Shown in pieces: positions 12,601 to 21,910 of a stretch of 64,000 bases of DNA (positions within the stretch are counted from its first letter, which is position 1; each line of letters opens with the position of its first letter). The notes beneath the pieces were generated by a model. The model searched no databases. It saw nothing but the letters and a program-made list of their open reading frames with translations, and was not told the DNA's origin. Position numbers and translations under genes: made by a program. This stretch comes from Mikania micrantha (Eukaryota > Streptophyta > Magnoliopsida > Asterales > Asteraceae): contig CM018686.1 in NCBI GenBank assembly GCA_009363875.1, positions 2,666,001 through 2,730,000 of the forward strand. The letters are read 5' to 3'.

Positions 12601-14619
12601 TCTTTCCTGAAAATTAATTGAAGTGAGAAATAATACCAAAGATATGATAACTCAAAGATTCAAACCAAATGCTAATTTTTATAATTATGTATTTGTGATT
12701 ATGTTAAATAAAGCTAGATCTCTGTTGTGTTTAATCTTGACTTAAGTTTATTATTAAGTTTATTATTTAGATTTATTATTAAGTTTTTGTTAATAAGTGT
12801 TTTTAGTTATTTTATTTGTTTTGAAAGAGTTGGTCAAGGTTGATCGGTTATTAGGGAGAAGCCACGTAATGTGAACGTTGGAGTCATAACCCACGTAGCT
12901 AATTTCTTTGAGAAAGTTGTTTTGTTGGTTTACTATTTAAAGCATGTAGTGGTCATTGAATAAAGGAAGTCCTTCATTTTCTTTTTATATCTCTACAAGT
13001 TTTACCTTTCATTTTCTTTTTATATCTCTGCAAGTTTTACCTTTACATATTTTCTTTCATATACATACAAACTTGAGAGTGTGTTTTCTTGTGAGAATCA
13101 AGTCGTTTGTTTAGGGCTAATCCAACATTTGGTACCAGAGCCTCAAACCTAGTTCGTAGCAAGCAAGAGATGGCTGTTTGCAACCCTATGTGATCAGCCG
13201 AGAAAAGTAAAGCACGTAGCAAGACTGATCTATTATGATCAGAAGCAAGAAAGAAGCAAGTTAATAGCAAGAACTAGAGCAAGATAAGCGAGCAAGACAA
13301 CAAGGCTAGCAAGAAACAGAAGCACGCTAACAGCAAGAAGAAAGCAAGATAGCAAGATACAAACACAAATCTTAGCAAGAATGGCAGAAAAAGTAGGAGC
13401 TATAGTGGTCCGTGAGCAAGGTAACAATGTCTCACTCCAATGTCCAAAATTGATGGAAACTAATTATACCTCACGGGCTATTTTGATTCAAACCGTGCTG
13501 AGGGCACAAGGGCTTTGGAATACAATAGCCGGTGAAGATGAGGATGAGAAGAAAAACTATACCACAAAAGCAATAATTTATAATACTCTTCCTGAAGATG
13601 TTCTTTTGCAGGTTGCTAAACACCGGGATGCACAAGAATTAAGGGGTGAATGTTGGGTTTAATCTTGACTTAAGTATATTATTAAGTTTATTATTTAGAT
13701 TTATTATTAAGTTTTTATTAATAAGTGTTTTTAGTTATTTTATTTGTTTCGAAAGAGTTGGTCAAGGTTGACCAGTTATTAGGGAGAAGCCAGGTAATGT
13801 GAACGTTGGAGTCATAACCCACGTAGCTAATTTCTTTGAGAAAGTTGTTTTGTTGGTTTACTATTTAAAGCATGTAGTGTGGTCATTGAATAAAGGAAGT
13901 CCATTTTCTTTTTATATCTCTGCAAGTTTTACCTTTACATATTTTCTTTCATATACATACAAACTTGAGAGTGTGTTTTCTTGTAAGAATCAAGTCGTTT
14001 GTTTAGGGCTAATCCAACAATCTCTTCCTGAATATTAAAAGATTGTAACAGAAAAATGGGGGATTTACCTATCTTTAACATTTATTCCTGTTAGATCAGC
14101 AATTTCTGTGAGAGCCCTCTTCCATGACTCCATCTTTCGAGCAAGCTGACTTCTTTTTTCTTCATTTGTTTCTGAATCCATCTTTTGTTTATGTTTCGCC
14201 ATTGCTTCCCCGAAGCTGTTCAGTTGCTTCCTGACATCGGTAGGCTCGACATGATAGAAGATGGGGATGACGATTTGATTACAGTGATTGTTTTGATGAA
14301 GGATTAGTACCGATTCGTCCAGACACCATGTTGAAGATGCATAATTCTCGGACAGGATGATAATAGAAGCTCTGGATGATCTAATCGCATTCTCCAGTTC
14401 TGGTTTAAGTGGCTTTCCGGTTTCAATTTCTTCATCATCCAGAAAGGTTTTGATACCGGCATCCACAAGTGTGTTGTGGAGGTGATCAGTGAAAGTATTA
14501 CGAGTGTCTGCACCTCTAAAACTTAAAAACACATCATAATCATATGTACGATTTTGATCATGATCACGAGTTGAAGAAGAAAAAGAAGAAGATGGTAAAA
14601 GCTCAGTGAGAATAACCAT
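5988..14619 (-). CDS. TIR-NB-ARC-LRR (TNL) immune receptor, five exons, reading frame intact
   Basis: Intracellular immune receptor of the TNL class. Exons by splice-site inspection: 14069-14619, 11472-12606, 11048-11362, 6684-7490, 5988-6605; all introns are GT-AG and the phases agree. They sum to 3426 nt, 1141 aa plus stop. Order: TIR (about residues 28-180, YDVFLSFRGADTR, candidate NADase Glu102 in WCLDE); NB-ARC with P-loop GMGGIGKT at 243-250, kinase-2 ILLVLDDV, RNBS-B GSKIIITT, GHPMAL, and MHS instead of MHD at 522-524; LRRs over about 563-900; and a C-terminal post-LRR (C-JID-like) domain. A Copia-type insertion sits antisense in intron 1 and another in intron 3, leaving the exons untouched. 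Family knowledge: such proteins sense pathogen effectors and signal through TIR NADase activity. Specificity cannot be read from sequence, and expression is unknown. Confidence 0.88.
6684..7490 (-). CDS. TNL exon 4: leucine-rich repeats
   Basis: 269 codons, phase 0 (acceptor ACTTCAG at 7491, donor GTTTCC at 6683). Successive LRRs are visible, including LKILDLSFCEQL, LVHIDLSYCYKLRKLP and LTILSLANNNL. It is separated from exon 3 by a 3.6-kb intron enlarged by the 7776-10946 insertion. Confidence 0.83.
7776..8036 (+). repeat. 5' LTR of the intron-3 gag-only element
   Basis: Starts TGTTGAAATT and ends CCAACA. A TATA box (TATATAAA, 7913-7920) lies in the last half. 261 bp. Confidence 0.88.
8037..9747 (+). 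other. Long 5' leader with GCAAG repeats
   Basis: 1.7-kb untranslated leader between the PBS and the gag ATG. From about 9185 to 9747 the pentamer GCAAG recurs about twenty times, often as TTAGCAAGTTGG, up to the start codon. Short open stretches at 7946-8486 and 8949-9191 show no recognisable domain. Confidence 0.6.
9748..10623 (+). pseudogene. Copia-type gag (UBN2/DUF4219 family), two in-frame stops
   Basis: The ATG at 9748 opens the gag frame: LQCPKLTEKNYTTSALMME, a UBN2-like middle, an RGRGRGK basic region and one CCHC knuckle CYDCGDFGHFANSC near 10505-10545. The same frame runs to the TAA at 10621 apart from TGA at 10150-10152 and TAA at 10456-10458, so two point changes disable it. Role by family: RNA-binding capsid protein. 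No pol follows; the 3' LTR starts 62 bp downstream. Confidence 0.8.
10685..10946 (+). repeat. 3' LTR of the intron-3 gag-only element
   Basis: 262 bp, ending CCAATA where the 5' copy has CCAACA; followed by TSD TTTAT. Confidence 0.88.
11048..11362 (-). CDS. TNL exon 3: NB-LRR linker and first LRRs
   Basis: 105 codons, phase 0 at both ends (acceptor TTTGTAG, donor GTAAGAT). Contains LRWLCMHGFPLKSID and MENLVVLDMSYSNIE, the usual start of the LRR domain in TNLs. Confidence 0.83.
11472..12606 (-). CDS. TNL exon 2: NB-ARC domain
   Basis: The acceptor is TTTTCAG|G at 12607-12606 and the donor GTAAGA begins at 11471. The 1135-nt exon keeps the frame with exon 1 (together 562 codons). It carries the P-loop, kinase-2, RNBS-B, GLPL-type (CEGHPMALKVLG) and RNBS-D-like (HIACFFVG) motifs, so ATP/ADP binding looks preserved. 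The MHD triad reads MHS (Ser codon at 11586-11588). The exon ends in a Lys-rich HEESFKVLKQKK typical of plant TNL exon 2. Confidence 0.87.
12723..13127 (+). repeat. 5' LTR of the intron-1 element
   Basis: TGTTG...CCAACA termini, with an internal tandem duplication of TTTTCTTTTTATATCTC. Confidence 0.87.
13128..13380 (+). other. GCAAG-rich gag leader
   Basis: PBS followed by about fifteen GCAAG pentamers up to the gag ATG. Its organisation is the same as the leader of the intron-3 element, although the LTRs are unrelated by eye. Confidence 0.65.
13381..13662 (+). pseudogene. Truncated Copia-type gag N-terminus
   Basis: 93 codons that align with the start of the 9748 gag (VREQGNNVSLQCPKLMETNY, then AILIQTV and LPEDVLLQVAKH). 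The frame then runs into the 3' LTR, so the UBN2 C-terminal half and the zinc knuckle are deleted. Nothing suggests function as a protein. Confidence 0.8.
13651..14019 (+). repeat. 3' LTR of the intron-1 element
   Basis: 369 bp, highly similar to the 5' LTR; followed by TSD ATCTC. Confidence 0.87.
14069..14619 (-). CDS. TNL exon 1: TIR domain
   Basis: Starts at the ATG at 14619, chosen because it precedes YDVFLSFRGADTR by 27 residues, as is usual for TNLs. The 551-nt exon ends in AG followed by the donor GTAAAT and leaves a split codon completed by the first G of exon 2. Conserved TIR blocks: DDEEIETGKPLKPELENAI, IIILSENYASSTWCLDE and VIPIFYHVEPTDVRKQ. The residue after the candidate catalytic Glu is Ser where most TNLs have Leu. 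Confidence 0.87.
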
Positions 14620-14688
14620 AGATGGTGAAGAATTATTGAAAGATAATTTGAGTGTAGAGATGAAGAAGATGAGGATCTAGAGATCAGC

Positions 14689-14698
14689 TATTATATGC
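14689..14698 (-). promoter_or_regulatory. Candidate TATA box of the TNL gene
   Basis: On the minus strand CATATAATAG lies about 70 bp upstream of the start codon, a plausible core-promoter distance. No other support. Confidence 0.3.
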
Positions 14699-14699
14699 A

Positions 14700-15660
14700 T
14701 AATATGATCAAGCATTCAATTTGCAAAATATGAAAAGACGACTTTTGGTTACGTATGCCCGTTTAACAACTACCTTTATAAAGGGACCTAATGGTTATAA
14801 TTACATCAAAATAAAATGCTAATTTTTTTTTTTGAGAATTATGAATCACATGCGAAACTAAATAAATAAATTTAAGTGCAGTTAAATTTAAACATAACTA
14901 AAAACTTGTAGCATAATGGTTGTCCTTTACTTTCTTATAAAAGGTTTTTTTGGTTTAAATCTGGGTTGAGACATATTTTCTTGAGGTAAGGTCAGGGATT
15001 TACCCAATTATGAGGTTCCTTTTGAGATAGGCTCGGACATACACTCAAATCCGAGGGTACAGTAAAAATATCGTCTTGAATGTCGTTAAAAAAGTTAAGT
15101 TTAAACATTACAATATAATAAATACTAACTAATTATATAATTATTAAGAATTACTGTATTACCATATAATTAGTCAAAACGAAATTGAGTAATATAAAAA
15201 AGTGGCTTATAAAAGTATTTTATGTGTTTTGTCCATATGCATTTTTATAAAAAAAAATATGTCACAAGCTATATAAAAAATTTCATGTCTCAAGAAGAAT
15301 ATAATAATTATTTAAATAATAATTCATAATTATTATTTAGCTAGAAAATATAACGATTGTTTATAATTAAATTTATTTAAATATCTAAAAATATATTCTT
15401 TCTAATATAATTATTATTTAACAAGAGAAAAAAGTGAGAAAATGTCAGATCACATGTGTTACCTCATTCAATATGAGAAACATAAAAATAAAGCTGAGAT
15501 GACACCACAAACTAAGACAAGTCCTCACTCGCTATTCTTTTATTATGGTAGATACTCTCATTAAGTGGTAAGGTTCAAATGTCATAATTGACAGATTTAG
15601 TGGTTCAATTATAATAGCTTAGATCAGTGAGAACCTAAAAATGCAACTTATATATTATAA
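14700..15660. repeat. Segmental duplication block p-q, copy 1 (upstream of the TNL gene)
   Basis: Part p (about 14720-15130, from AAAAGACGACTTTTGGTTA) recurs at 35385-35810. Part q (about 15150-15660) recurs at 52380-52890. No coding content; the likely gene promoter lies just left of it. Confidence 0.75.
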
Positions 15661-16067
15661 TAACTATGATTATCATCATGTAGTAAATATTAAATAGTAA
15701 GAGATTTTTGCTAAAAAATTAGTAAGAACTAATATGATTTTAACATTTGTCATTATAATTTGGGCATAACATCTAATTTTTTACTAGATTTTTTTTGTGA
15801 TTTTGTACTGTATTTTTATTTTAGTACTACATTTGTACTTTTTGTACTAGATTTATATTTTTTGTATTTTTTGTAATAGATTTTTGATTTTTGTACTGGA
15901 TTTTTTTTGTACTTAATTTTGTCTTTTTTGAACTGGATTTTTGTTTTTATATTTTTAATATGTCACATGTTAAACTCCTATTGATTCTTACTTATCTTAG
16001 ACAAAAATCTCTTTTTGATGGATTCAAACCCTATGATCATGTGTTTATTTATTATAAATATGATATG
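15661..16067. repeat. T-rich low-complexity stretch
   Basis: 15776-15956 is a degenerate minisatellite built from TTTTTGTACTAGATT-like units. No gene is seen up to the solo LTR at 16068. Confidence 0.5.
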
Positions 16068-16887
16068 TGTTGGATCGGGTTATGTAACTTACACAACACT
16101 TTCACAAGGTATCTTCTACTAAGTTGATAGATGCGGAAGTTCTATCAACTTGATTTGCATAAACAGATTGAAACAAATACAAAAAACAATTATAAAGTCA
16201 AGGTTAAAGTACATTGCATTCAACTGTTGAGATTACAAGTCTAATCTCAAGCACAAGCGCTATTTGCTAATATACAAGTGAATGTATTTAAACTAAAACC
16301 TACAGTTGTATCCTCATAGGAATACAAAGCTGGACAAAATACTAGAAACAAATAAATGCTAAAACTAGTATATGTTATGGTCTTGACAAGCCAAACCATA
16401 TTTATTACAAATAATACAATAAAATCCATTGAATTTTACAATAAATACCTAAACTACAAAACGGATTAATGTAAAGGTATCTATGTTCTTCTAACAACTC
16501 CTCTGTGTTGCTGACTGTCATAGGATGTGTTCTGTGTTGGTTCTGAAGTCAAGAAGCAACCTTGATTCTTTCTTTAAGTGTCTTGGTGTAACATCTATGC
16601 CGGAATCGTTGCCGGAACAGTAATTTGCATAGTAAAGTGCACAGTAACTCAGGTACACATTACGTGAAACTATGTTGATGCTATTTACACTTGAGGCTCA
16701 ACACTAAACTATTATACTAACGGTCTGCAATCTGACTTAAACCACACGGTTTGACAGTTAGAAACACATTAGACAACACTAAACAGGTACACATATGTTT
16801 GATTTTATGCTATTATGTATAAACGTACGTGAGGATAAACAAAACAAAACCAAAACGGTTGTTGTTACAGAATGCTAAACTGATGAA

Positions 16888-17019
16888 TTATTCGTATAGG
16901 TGACGATCTGTATGAATAAATATGAAATTTAACGATTTGAAATGATGACTGAAAAGTAGAAAACAAAATCAGAAAGTGAAACGTACGATCGTGTTCGTAC
17001 AGTTAGCGCTCTGTATGAA
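16888..17019. promoter_or_regulatory. Paired inverted repeats H1 and H2 in the solo LTR
   Basis: H1: arms TTATTCGTATAG (16888-16899) and CTGTATGAATAA (16908-16919) around loop GTGACGAT, all 12 pairs possible with two G-U. H2: arms TTCGTACAG (16994-17002) and CTGTATGAA (17011-17019), one G-U. Positional equivalents occur at 60440/60545 and 36621/36749. Function unknown. Confidence 0.6.
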
Positions 17020-17874
17020 AACGCGCGTAAGTGACGCGTTCTGACCAAACAAAAACGAAGACGACACGAACGATAATAAATTTAAGGAAATATAATATTT
17101 CCTGTTTTACAATTTTGAAACTCATCAGAAATAAATTTAAAAGAAACTATTTTAATTATTACGCGAACGAAATTTCGAAACTCTTAAAATAACAAATTAC
17201 GATAAATAAATCAAGTAAAATGATATTTATAATAATTATTAGAAATAACCAACTTCCAAACATTTAAAATAAATTCTTTTAATTAAATTGCAAGAACGCA
17301 CGCGTTACGGTCGAGAAACGCAACGGAGACGAAAACCGAGCAACCGAAACGAACCCGAATACCCTTGGGGTATTTAAAGCCCCAAATGAGGCTTTCATCT
17401 CATTTTTCAGCCTCTCTCTCTCTCTCTAAAACTCTCTCCCGTTTTCTCTCTCTTTCTAGAAGTTCAAGACTTCAAACGATCATAACTCGCTCGTTTCTTG
17501 GCGGAATTACGTGTTCTTGGTGTCCACACGAAGCCCTTGTCATCCTCTACAAGGAAGTACAATCGATCTGAGAATTTGGCCGGCTGATTTCGAGGTATGA
17601 AGCTCCTAAAGACTGAAAAATTAGGGTTTTCTTCCTTTTGGTTCGACCCAACTTACAACCGGTTAGAAGACGTAACCTACACAACCCTTAGACCTCGTTC
17701 GAGCATCAAGAAGGTTAGCATCGACCAGTAGGAAGGAGGGAACAGGTTGGAGAAGGCAGGTGTTGAACCAGGGTTCGTGAAGAAACAAGGGCGGCCGAAC
17801 CAGCCATCTGCCGAACCCTCTACATGGAGCCGAACTGATTTCGGCCCAAGAATACCGGCCCAAAGTATGTAGTA

Positions 17875-20841
17875 TGTGACAATCCGATTTTTCGAGTTAA
17901 CCTCGTTAACCCTTGTAGGCCCAATAAGACCAATGAAGGCCCAACAAGCCCAACAAGGCCAATGAAGGCCCAGTGAAGCCAAAGAAGACCCAGTAAGGTC
18001 AAGGAAGACCCAACAAGACAAATTAGGCCCACTGAAGTATAGGAAGGTCCAACAAAGGCTAGTAGGCCCAATAAGATCAATTTAGGCTCAAGGAAAACAA
18101 GGAAGGCCCATTAAGGCCCAAGTAGGCCAAACAAGGCCAAAGTAGGCCCAAGGTAGGCCCAACAAGGCTAAGATAGGCCCAATGAGTTCAGGATAGGCCC
18201 AATTATATTTGAGAAGCCCAATTGGGTTAATTTAGCCCAACAAGGAGTTAAAGGACCCAATTAGTGACAATTCGGGATTTTCGGTTCAACTTTGTTAACC
18301 GAAATGTCAAGTAATTGATCCAAAGCAAATTATAAGGGTTTGAATTAATCGAAATAAGCCTAAAACACTTAGATTATAGGGTTTTAATTTGTAAATGATT
18401 AGAATGATAAATTTTGACTTTCTAAAATCAAATTTAGGCCAAAAATATCAATTTAATTCGGAATTCACATCAAAACCGAGTTGTAACTGAAATTGAATTA
18501 TCATAATCATCACAATGATGATTAGTAACGGTTTCTAAGTGTTATTGAGCCATAATTAGCTTAATTAAGTTGCTAAGGAACCAATAAGTCATAACCGTCC
18601 CTAACTCACATTCAAATGTGTATAAATCGAACGTCCTTTGCACAATTGCACTGCCCTAAACACTAGTCGGCATATTCTGAGGAAGTTCCAAGTTGCAATT
18701 TGATCGTGGAAGCTTTAGATTGAAGAATGCAATAACGGGTCGGCCGAAGTTCAAGCAAAAAGGGGGTTTTTAACAATTAGACATCAAACCACGTAAGTTT
18801 TCATTTCTATACATTCAGAAACCTCCGATTAACAATATCCCTAACCTAATTCCATCTAAGGACATCGAATTATATGTGCACAAATTCTAGGGTTCTTCGG
18901 TTTGAACGATTTGGGGATTAGTGATCAAATAGTTTTAAAAATCAAATCGAATGCTATAGGTAGTTTCAGAAGAGATCGACTAAGGTTAAACCTAAGTCAA
19001 TTGTTTCTGTTAACAACGAATTGATAGATTTCAATTCTAGGGTTTATGTGTTAACACGATTTTGGGGGTTTTGATTTAAATGGGTTTGAAAATCAAATCA
19101 AATGATGCTACTAGTTTCAGATAAACCCGATTAGGAAGAACCATATGTAAATTGTATTAGTGAATGTCGAATTTCATGGGTTTGGATTTAGGGTTCTTGA
19201 AGTAAAAACGTTTTGGGGAATGTATTGTAAACTTGACTGTGAATCAAATTAATCATCACAGATAACTTCGAAATTTCTTTTTAAACGAAAGCCCTATGGA
19301 TTGGGGGATTCACATTTATGAATTTAATGATTTTGATTTGAGGGTTAACGAATTAGAGTTCGAGTATGGCTGGGATCGATTAAACCACTGAATCTAAGTC
19401 AAGATTCAAATTAAAAACATCTACAGAGATGGTTGGATGATGGGAACAAAACCCCTAAGGATTTGGATTCGACCGAGTTCGGATTGGGGACCAATTTGGG
19501 GTGTATGGCTTCGGCTAGGAATAACAAAGGGGAACCGGCCCATGTAGGTTTAAAACAATTTAATTTCGAATAATAGATGCGATACCCTAGCGGGCGAGAT
19601 GGTTAGATGCGTGTGTGTTGGAGTTGGGGGTCGCGGGTTCGAGTCCGGGCTCAACCATTTTTTGGGTTTTAATACTAATTTGGTATTTTGGTCATAACTT
19701 ATTCGTTCCAACTCCGATTCGATCCGTTCAAGTTGCGTTGGAACCGTAACGAGAATACGAACGTATTAGAATAATAAAAATTCATATTTTAATCCGAAAA
19801 CGAAATCGCGTATAATTACGGTTATTTAAATAAAATCAAATATGATTTTATTTAAACGATTTCAAAGGCACGCGTACATACCTATGCACATTCTTAACAC
19901 TTTAACATACGTGTGTTGACACATATGTGATTTCAAGCACAAAACGACATCTCGAATAACACTGAGTTATTATTAAACCACAGATTCTTCGTAGAGGATT
20001 TCTACGCGAGTTCACAAGTGTTTGATCATTCTGCAATCACCAAAGGTGCGTACACGGCCCTTTCTTATGTTAAACTGTTTTGGGGGAGAAAACATGTGCA
20101 ACAAACTCTTTTTAGATACATATCACTTGCTTGAGTTAGCTGTTTACATTATGTGACAACATAGCAACTTGAAAGTCCTTACACACCTCGAACCGTTTAG
20201 TTTGCCGTAGCGCAAAGCGTGGTAGTTGGAAATAGATCTATTAGGTTTGACAAACCTCACCTGGTAGATGGGATCTACGCAGGTGTTTGACTGACCAAAC
20301 ACAATTTACTATTGTTGTGCTAGACAATAGTGGCAAGGCAAAAACATGCTATAGCATGGCAATTCGTCAGCTTCGGTGTCGACCACTTATGTAAATAGTT
20401 TATATGACTAGCTATCATGACTGTGCATGTGTGATTATGTTATCTACAACTTGATATTCAAACTGTTGTTTTGAACACTGTGAATACTTAAAACCTGTGT
20501 TATGCACCAACCTTTGTGTTGACTTGATTTACGTGTTTTCTCAGGACGCTAAGGCGCGCAATAAAGACTGGCATGGACTAGGAGATAGAGTCGCATGCAT
20601 GTTTATCATTTATTGTTTAAATTACACATTTGAGGATTTTGTTTTGTAATTTGCATATTATAACTGTTATTGGTTTTATAACGCTTCCGCAACTTTTGAA
20701 AACTCTGATGTTATGTTTTTAAGACTAAAGTATGATTTGAAATTCATATAGAGGTCTTCGTTATGTCTAATGATCTGAGATCCTGGTTTGTCACGTTCCC
20801 AAACGGTATGATTCCGTTAGTTGAAAATTGGGGGTGTGACA
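17875..20841 (+). repeat. 5' LTR of the Tekay element
   Basis: TGTGACAATCC...GGGGTGTGACA. Between 17911 and 18215 it carries eleven GGCCCA motifs in a degenerate repeat, and at 19594-19663 a tRNA-like A-box/B-box/T6 unit. Confidence 0.92.
19594..19663 (+). promoter_or_regulatory. tRNA/SINE-like Pol III box unit in the LTR
   Basis: Perfect B-box GGTTCGAGTCC at 19636-19646, an A-box-like GCGAGATGG about 35 bp upstream and a T6 run at 19658-19663. An identical copy sits at 28735-28804 in the 3' LTR. The T- and acceptor stems do not pair well, so this is not a functional tRNA. It may be a captured SINE head. Confidence 0.5.
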
Positions 20842-20843
20842 GA

Positions 20844-20854
20844 TTGGTATCAGA
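20844..20854 (+). other. Primer-binding site of the Tekay element
   Basis: TTGGTATCAGA two bases after the 5' LTR, complementary to the 3' end of initiator tRNA-Met as in many plant Gypsy elements. Confidence 0.8.
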
Positions 20855-21023
20855 TACATTGGTTATAGCGAACTAGGTTTGCATTTGTAGACTTAGACTA
20901 TGACTGTAGACATTAGACACATATGCTTATACATATTACTTGGAAATTACATATGACATTATGTAATTGACTTGTTTACACATTCCATGGCAGTGCACTT
21001 ACATATGGTATTATGTAACAGGC

Positions 21024-21665
21024 ATGGCATCATCATCAGTACCGTACATTTATATTGATGACTCTGAGGACGAGGAACCGATAGTTCCAGCACCACCGTC
21101 ATCACCACCACCACCTATTCCATCACCTCCACCATATGAGATGGATGACTCAGATCCGGAGGAGGATCCGGAGGAGGATCCGGAGGAGGACTCAGACGAG
21201 GATCCCGAGGAGGATCCAGATGAGGACCCGGATGAGGATCCGGAGGAGGAGCCAGTGGAGGGCACTCAGCAGATCCCTGCTGAGGGACCTTCTACATATC
21301 CACCACCAGTACTAGATGCTCCTGAGCCTTAGAGGCAAAGGACGGACGCTGAGGAGATCGCCAAACTGCGCGAGGATTTGTACGAGGCAGAAGATAGGAT
21401 CGCACAGCACTCTCAGGAACAATGGGATGCTAATGAGAGGCAAGAGGAACTTGCCCATCTGGTTCATGACATGCGGAATGAGATGATTAATTTGATTGGT
21501 CGTCTCAAAGCTTCAGAGAACCGAGCTGAGTTCTTGGAGGGCAGGATAGAAGCCTTAGAGGATTTTGTGGCCTCTGAGAATGAGGAAGAGGATGAAGAGG
21601 AAGAAGGGGAGGAACCAGCACCAGTTGTTGATTCCGATCCTGAATCCACAGTTGAGGACGATTGA
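21024..21665 (+). CDS. Extra acidic/coiled-coil ORF upstream of gag, with an in-frame TAG
   Basis: The ATG at 21024 opens a frame of a Pro-rich start, a run of about eleven PEEDPDED-type acidic repeats (21150-21260) and, after a single TAG at 21330-21332, a helical coiled-coil-like half (LREDLYEAEDRI... to ...GRIEALEDFV) ending in Glu-rich sequence at 21665. The frame is the same on both sides of the TAG. Either the stop is a recent mutation (CAG to TAG is one transition) or there are two proteins or readthrough. No known domain recognised. Extra ORFs of unknown role occur in some plant Gypsy elements. Confidence 0.6.
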
Positions 21666-21910
21666 TTTTTCTTTTCTTGTTTGTTTAAACTTATTAGGAA
21701 CGGGTTGTGTTCCTACAGTAGTAGTTTGAAAACTTATGTTTTATTTCAAAAGTATTGTACTCAAATCAAAATTTCTATCTATTGAAAAGCTATTATTTAT
21801 TTCCAGCAGTTGTATTGATTTATATATTATATGTTGTGTTTGTTGTTTTACTTACACATGTTACATTAGACTTTGCAAGTATGCTAACACTTCTTGTAAA
21901 TAGGAAACTA

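Larger units (their letters stand above)
12723..14019 (+). mobile_element. Short Copia-type LTR element with truncated gag in TNL intron 1
   Basis: LTRs at 12723-13127 (405 bp) and 13651-14019 (369 bp); the length difference is a tandem duplication of about 36 bp in the 5' copy (near 12975-13045). Perfect TSD ATCTC at 12718-12722 and 14020-14024. PBS TGGTACCAGAGCC starts at 13130 and a GGGG-containing purine tract precedes the 3' LTR. Only the first part of gag remains between them. Without the element intron 1 would be about 160 bp. Antisense to the receptor gene. Confidence 0.9.

Noticed and set aside
17820..18080. Hydrophobic Leu/Gly-rich minus-strand open stretches (also 26961-27221)
   Set aside because: They are read-through of the GGCCCA repeat in the LTRs on the opposite strand; no start context or homology.
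19594..19663. A true tRNA gene
   Set aside because: B-box and T-run are good but the T-stem and acceptor stem do not pair; kept only as a Pol III-like unit.
21050..21649. Ser/Gly-rich minus-strand open stretches
   Set aside because: Antisense shadows of the acidic GAG/GAT-rich ORF; composition artefacts.
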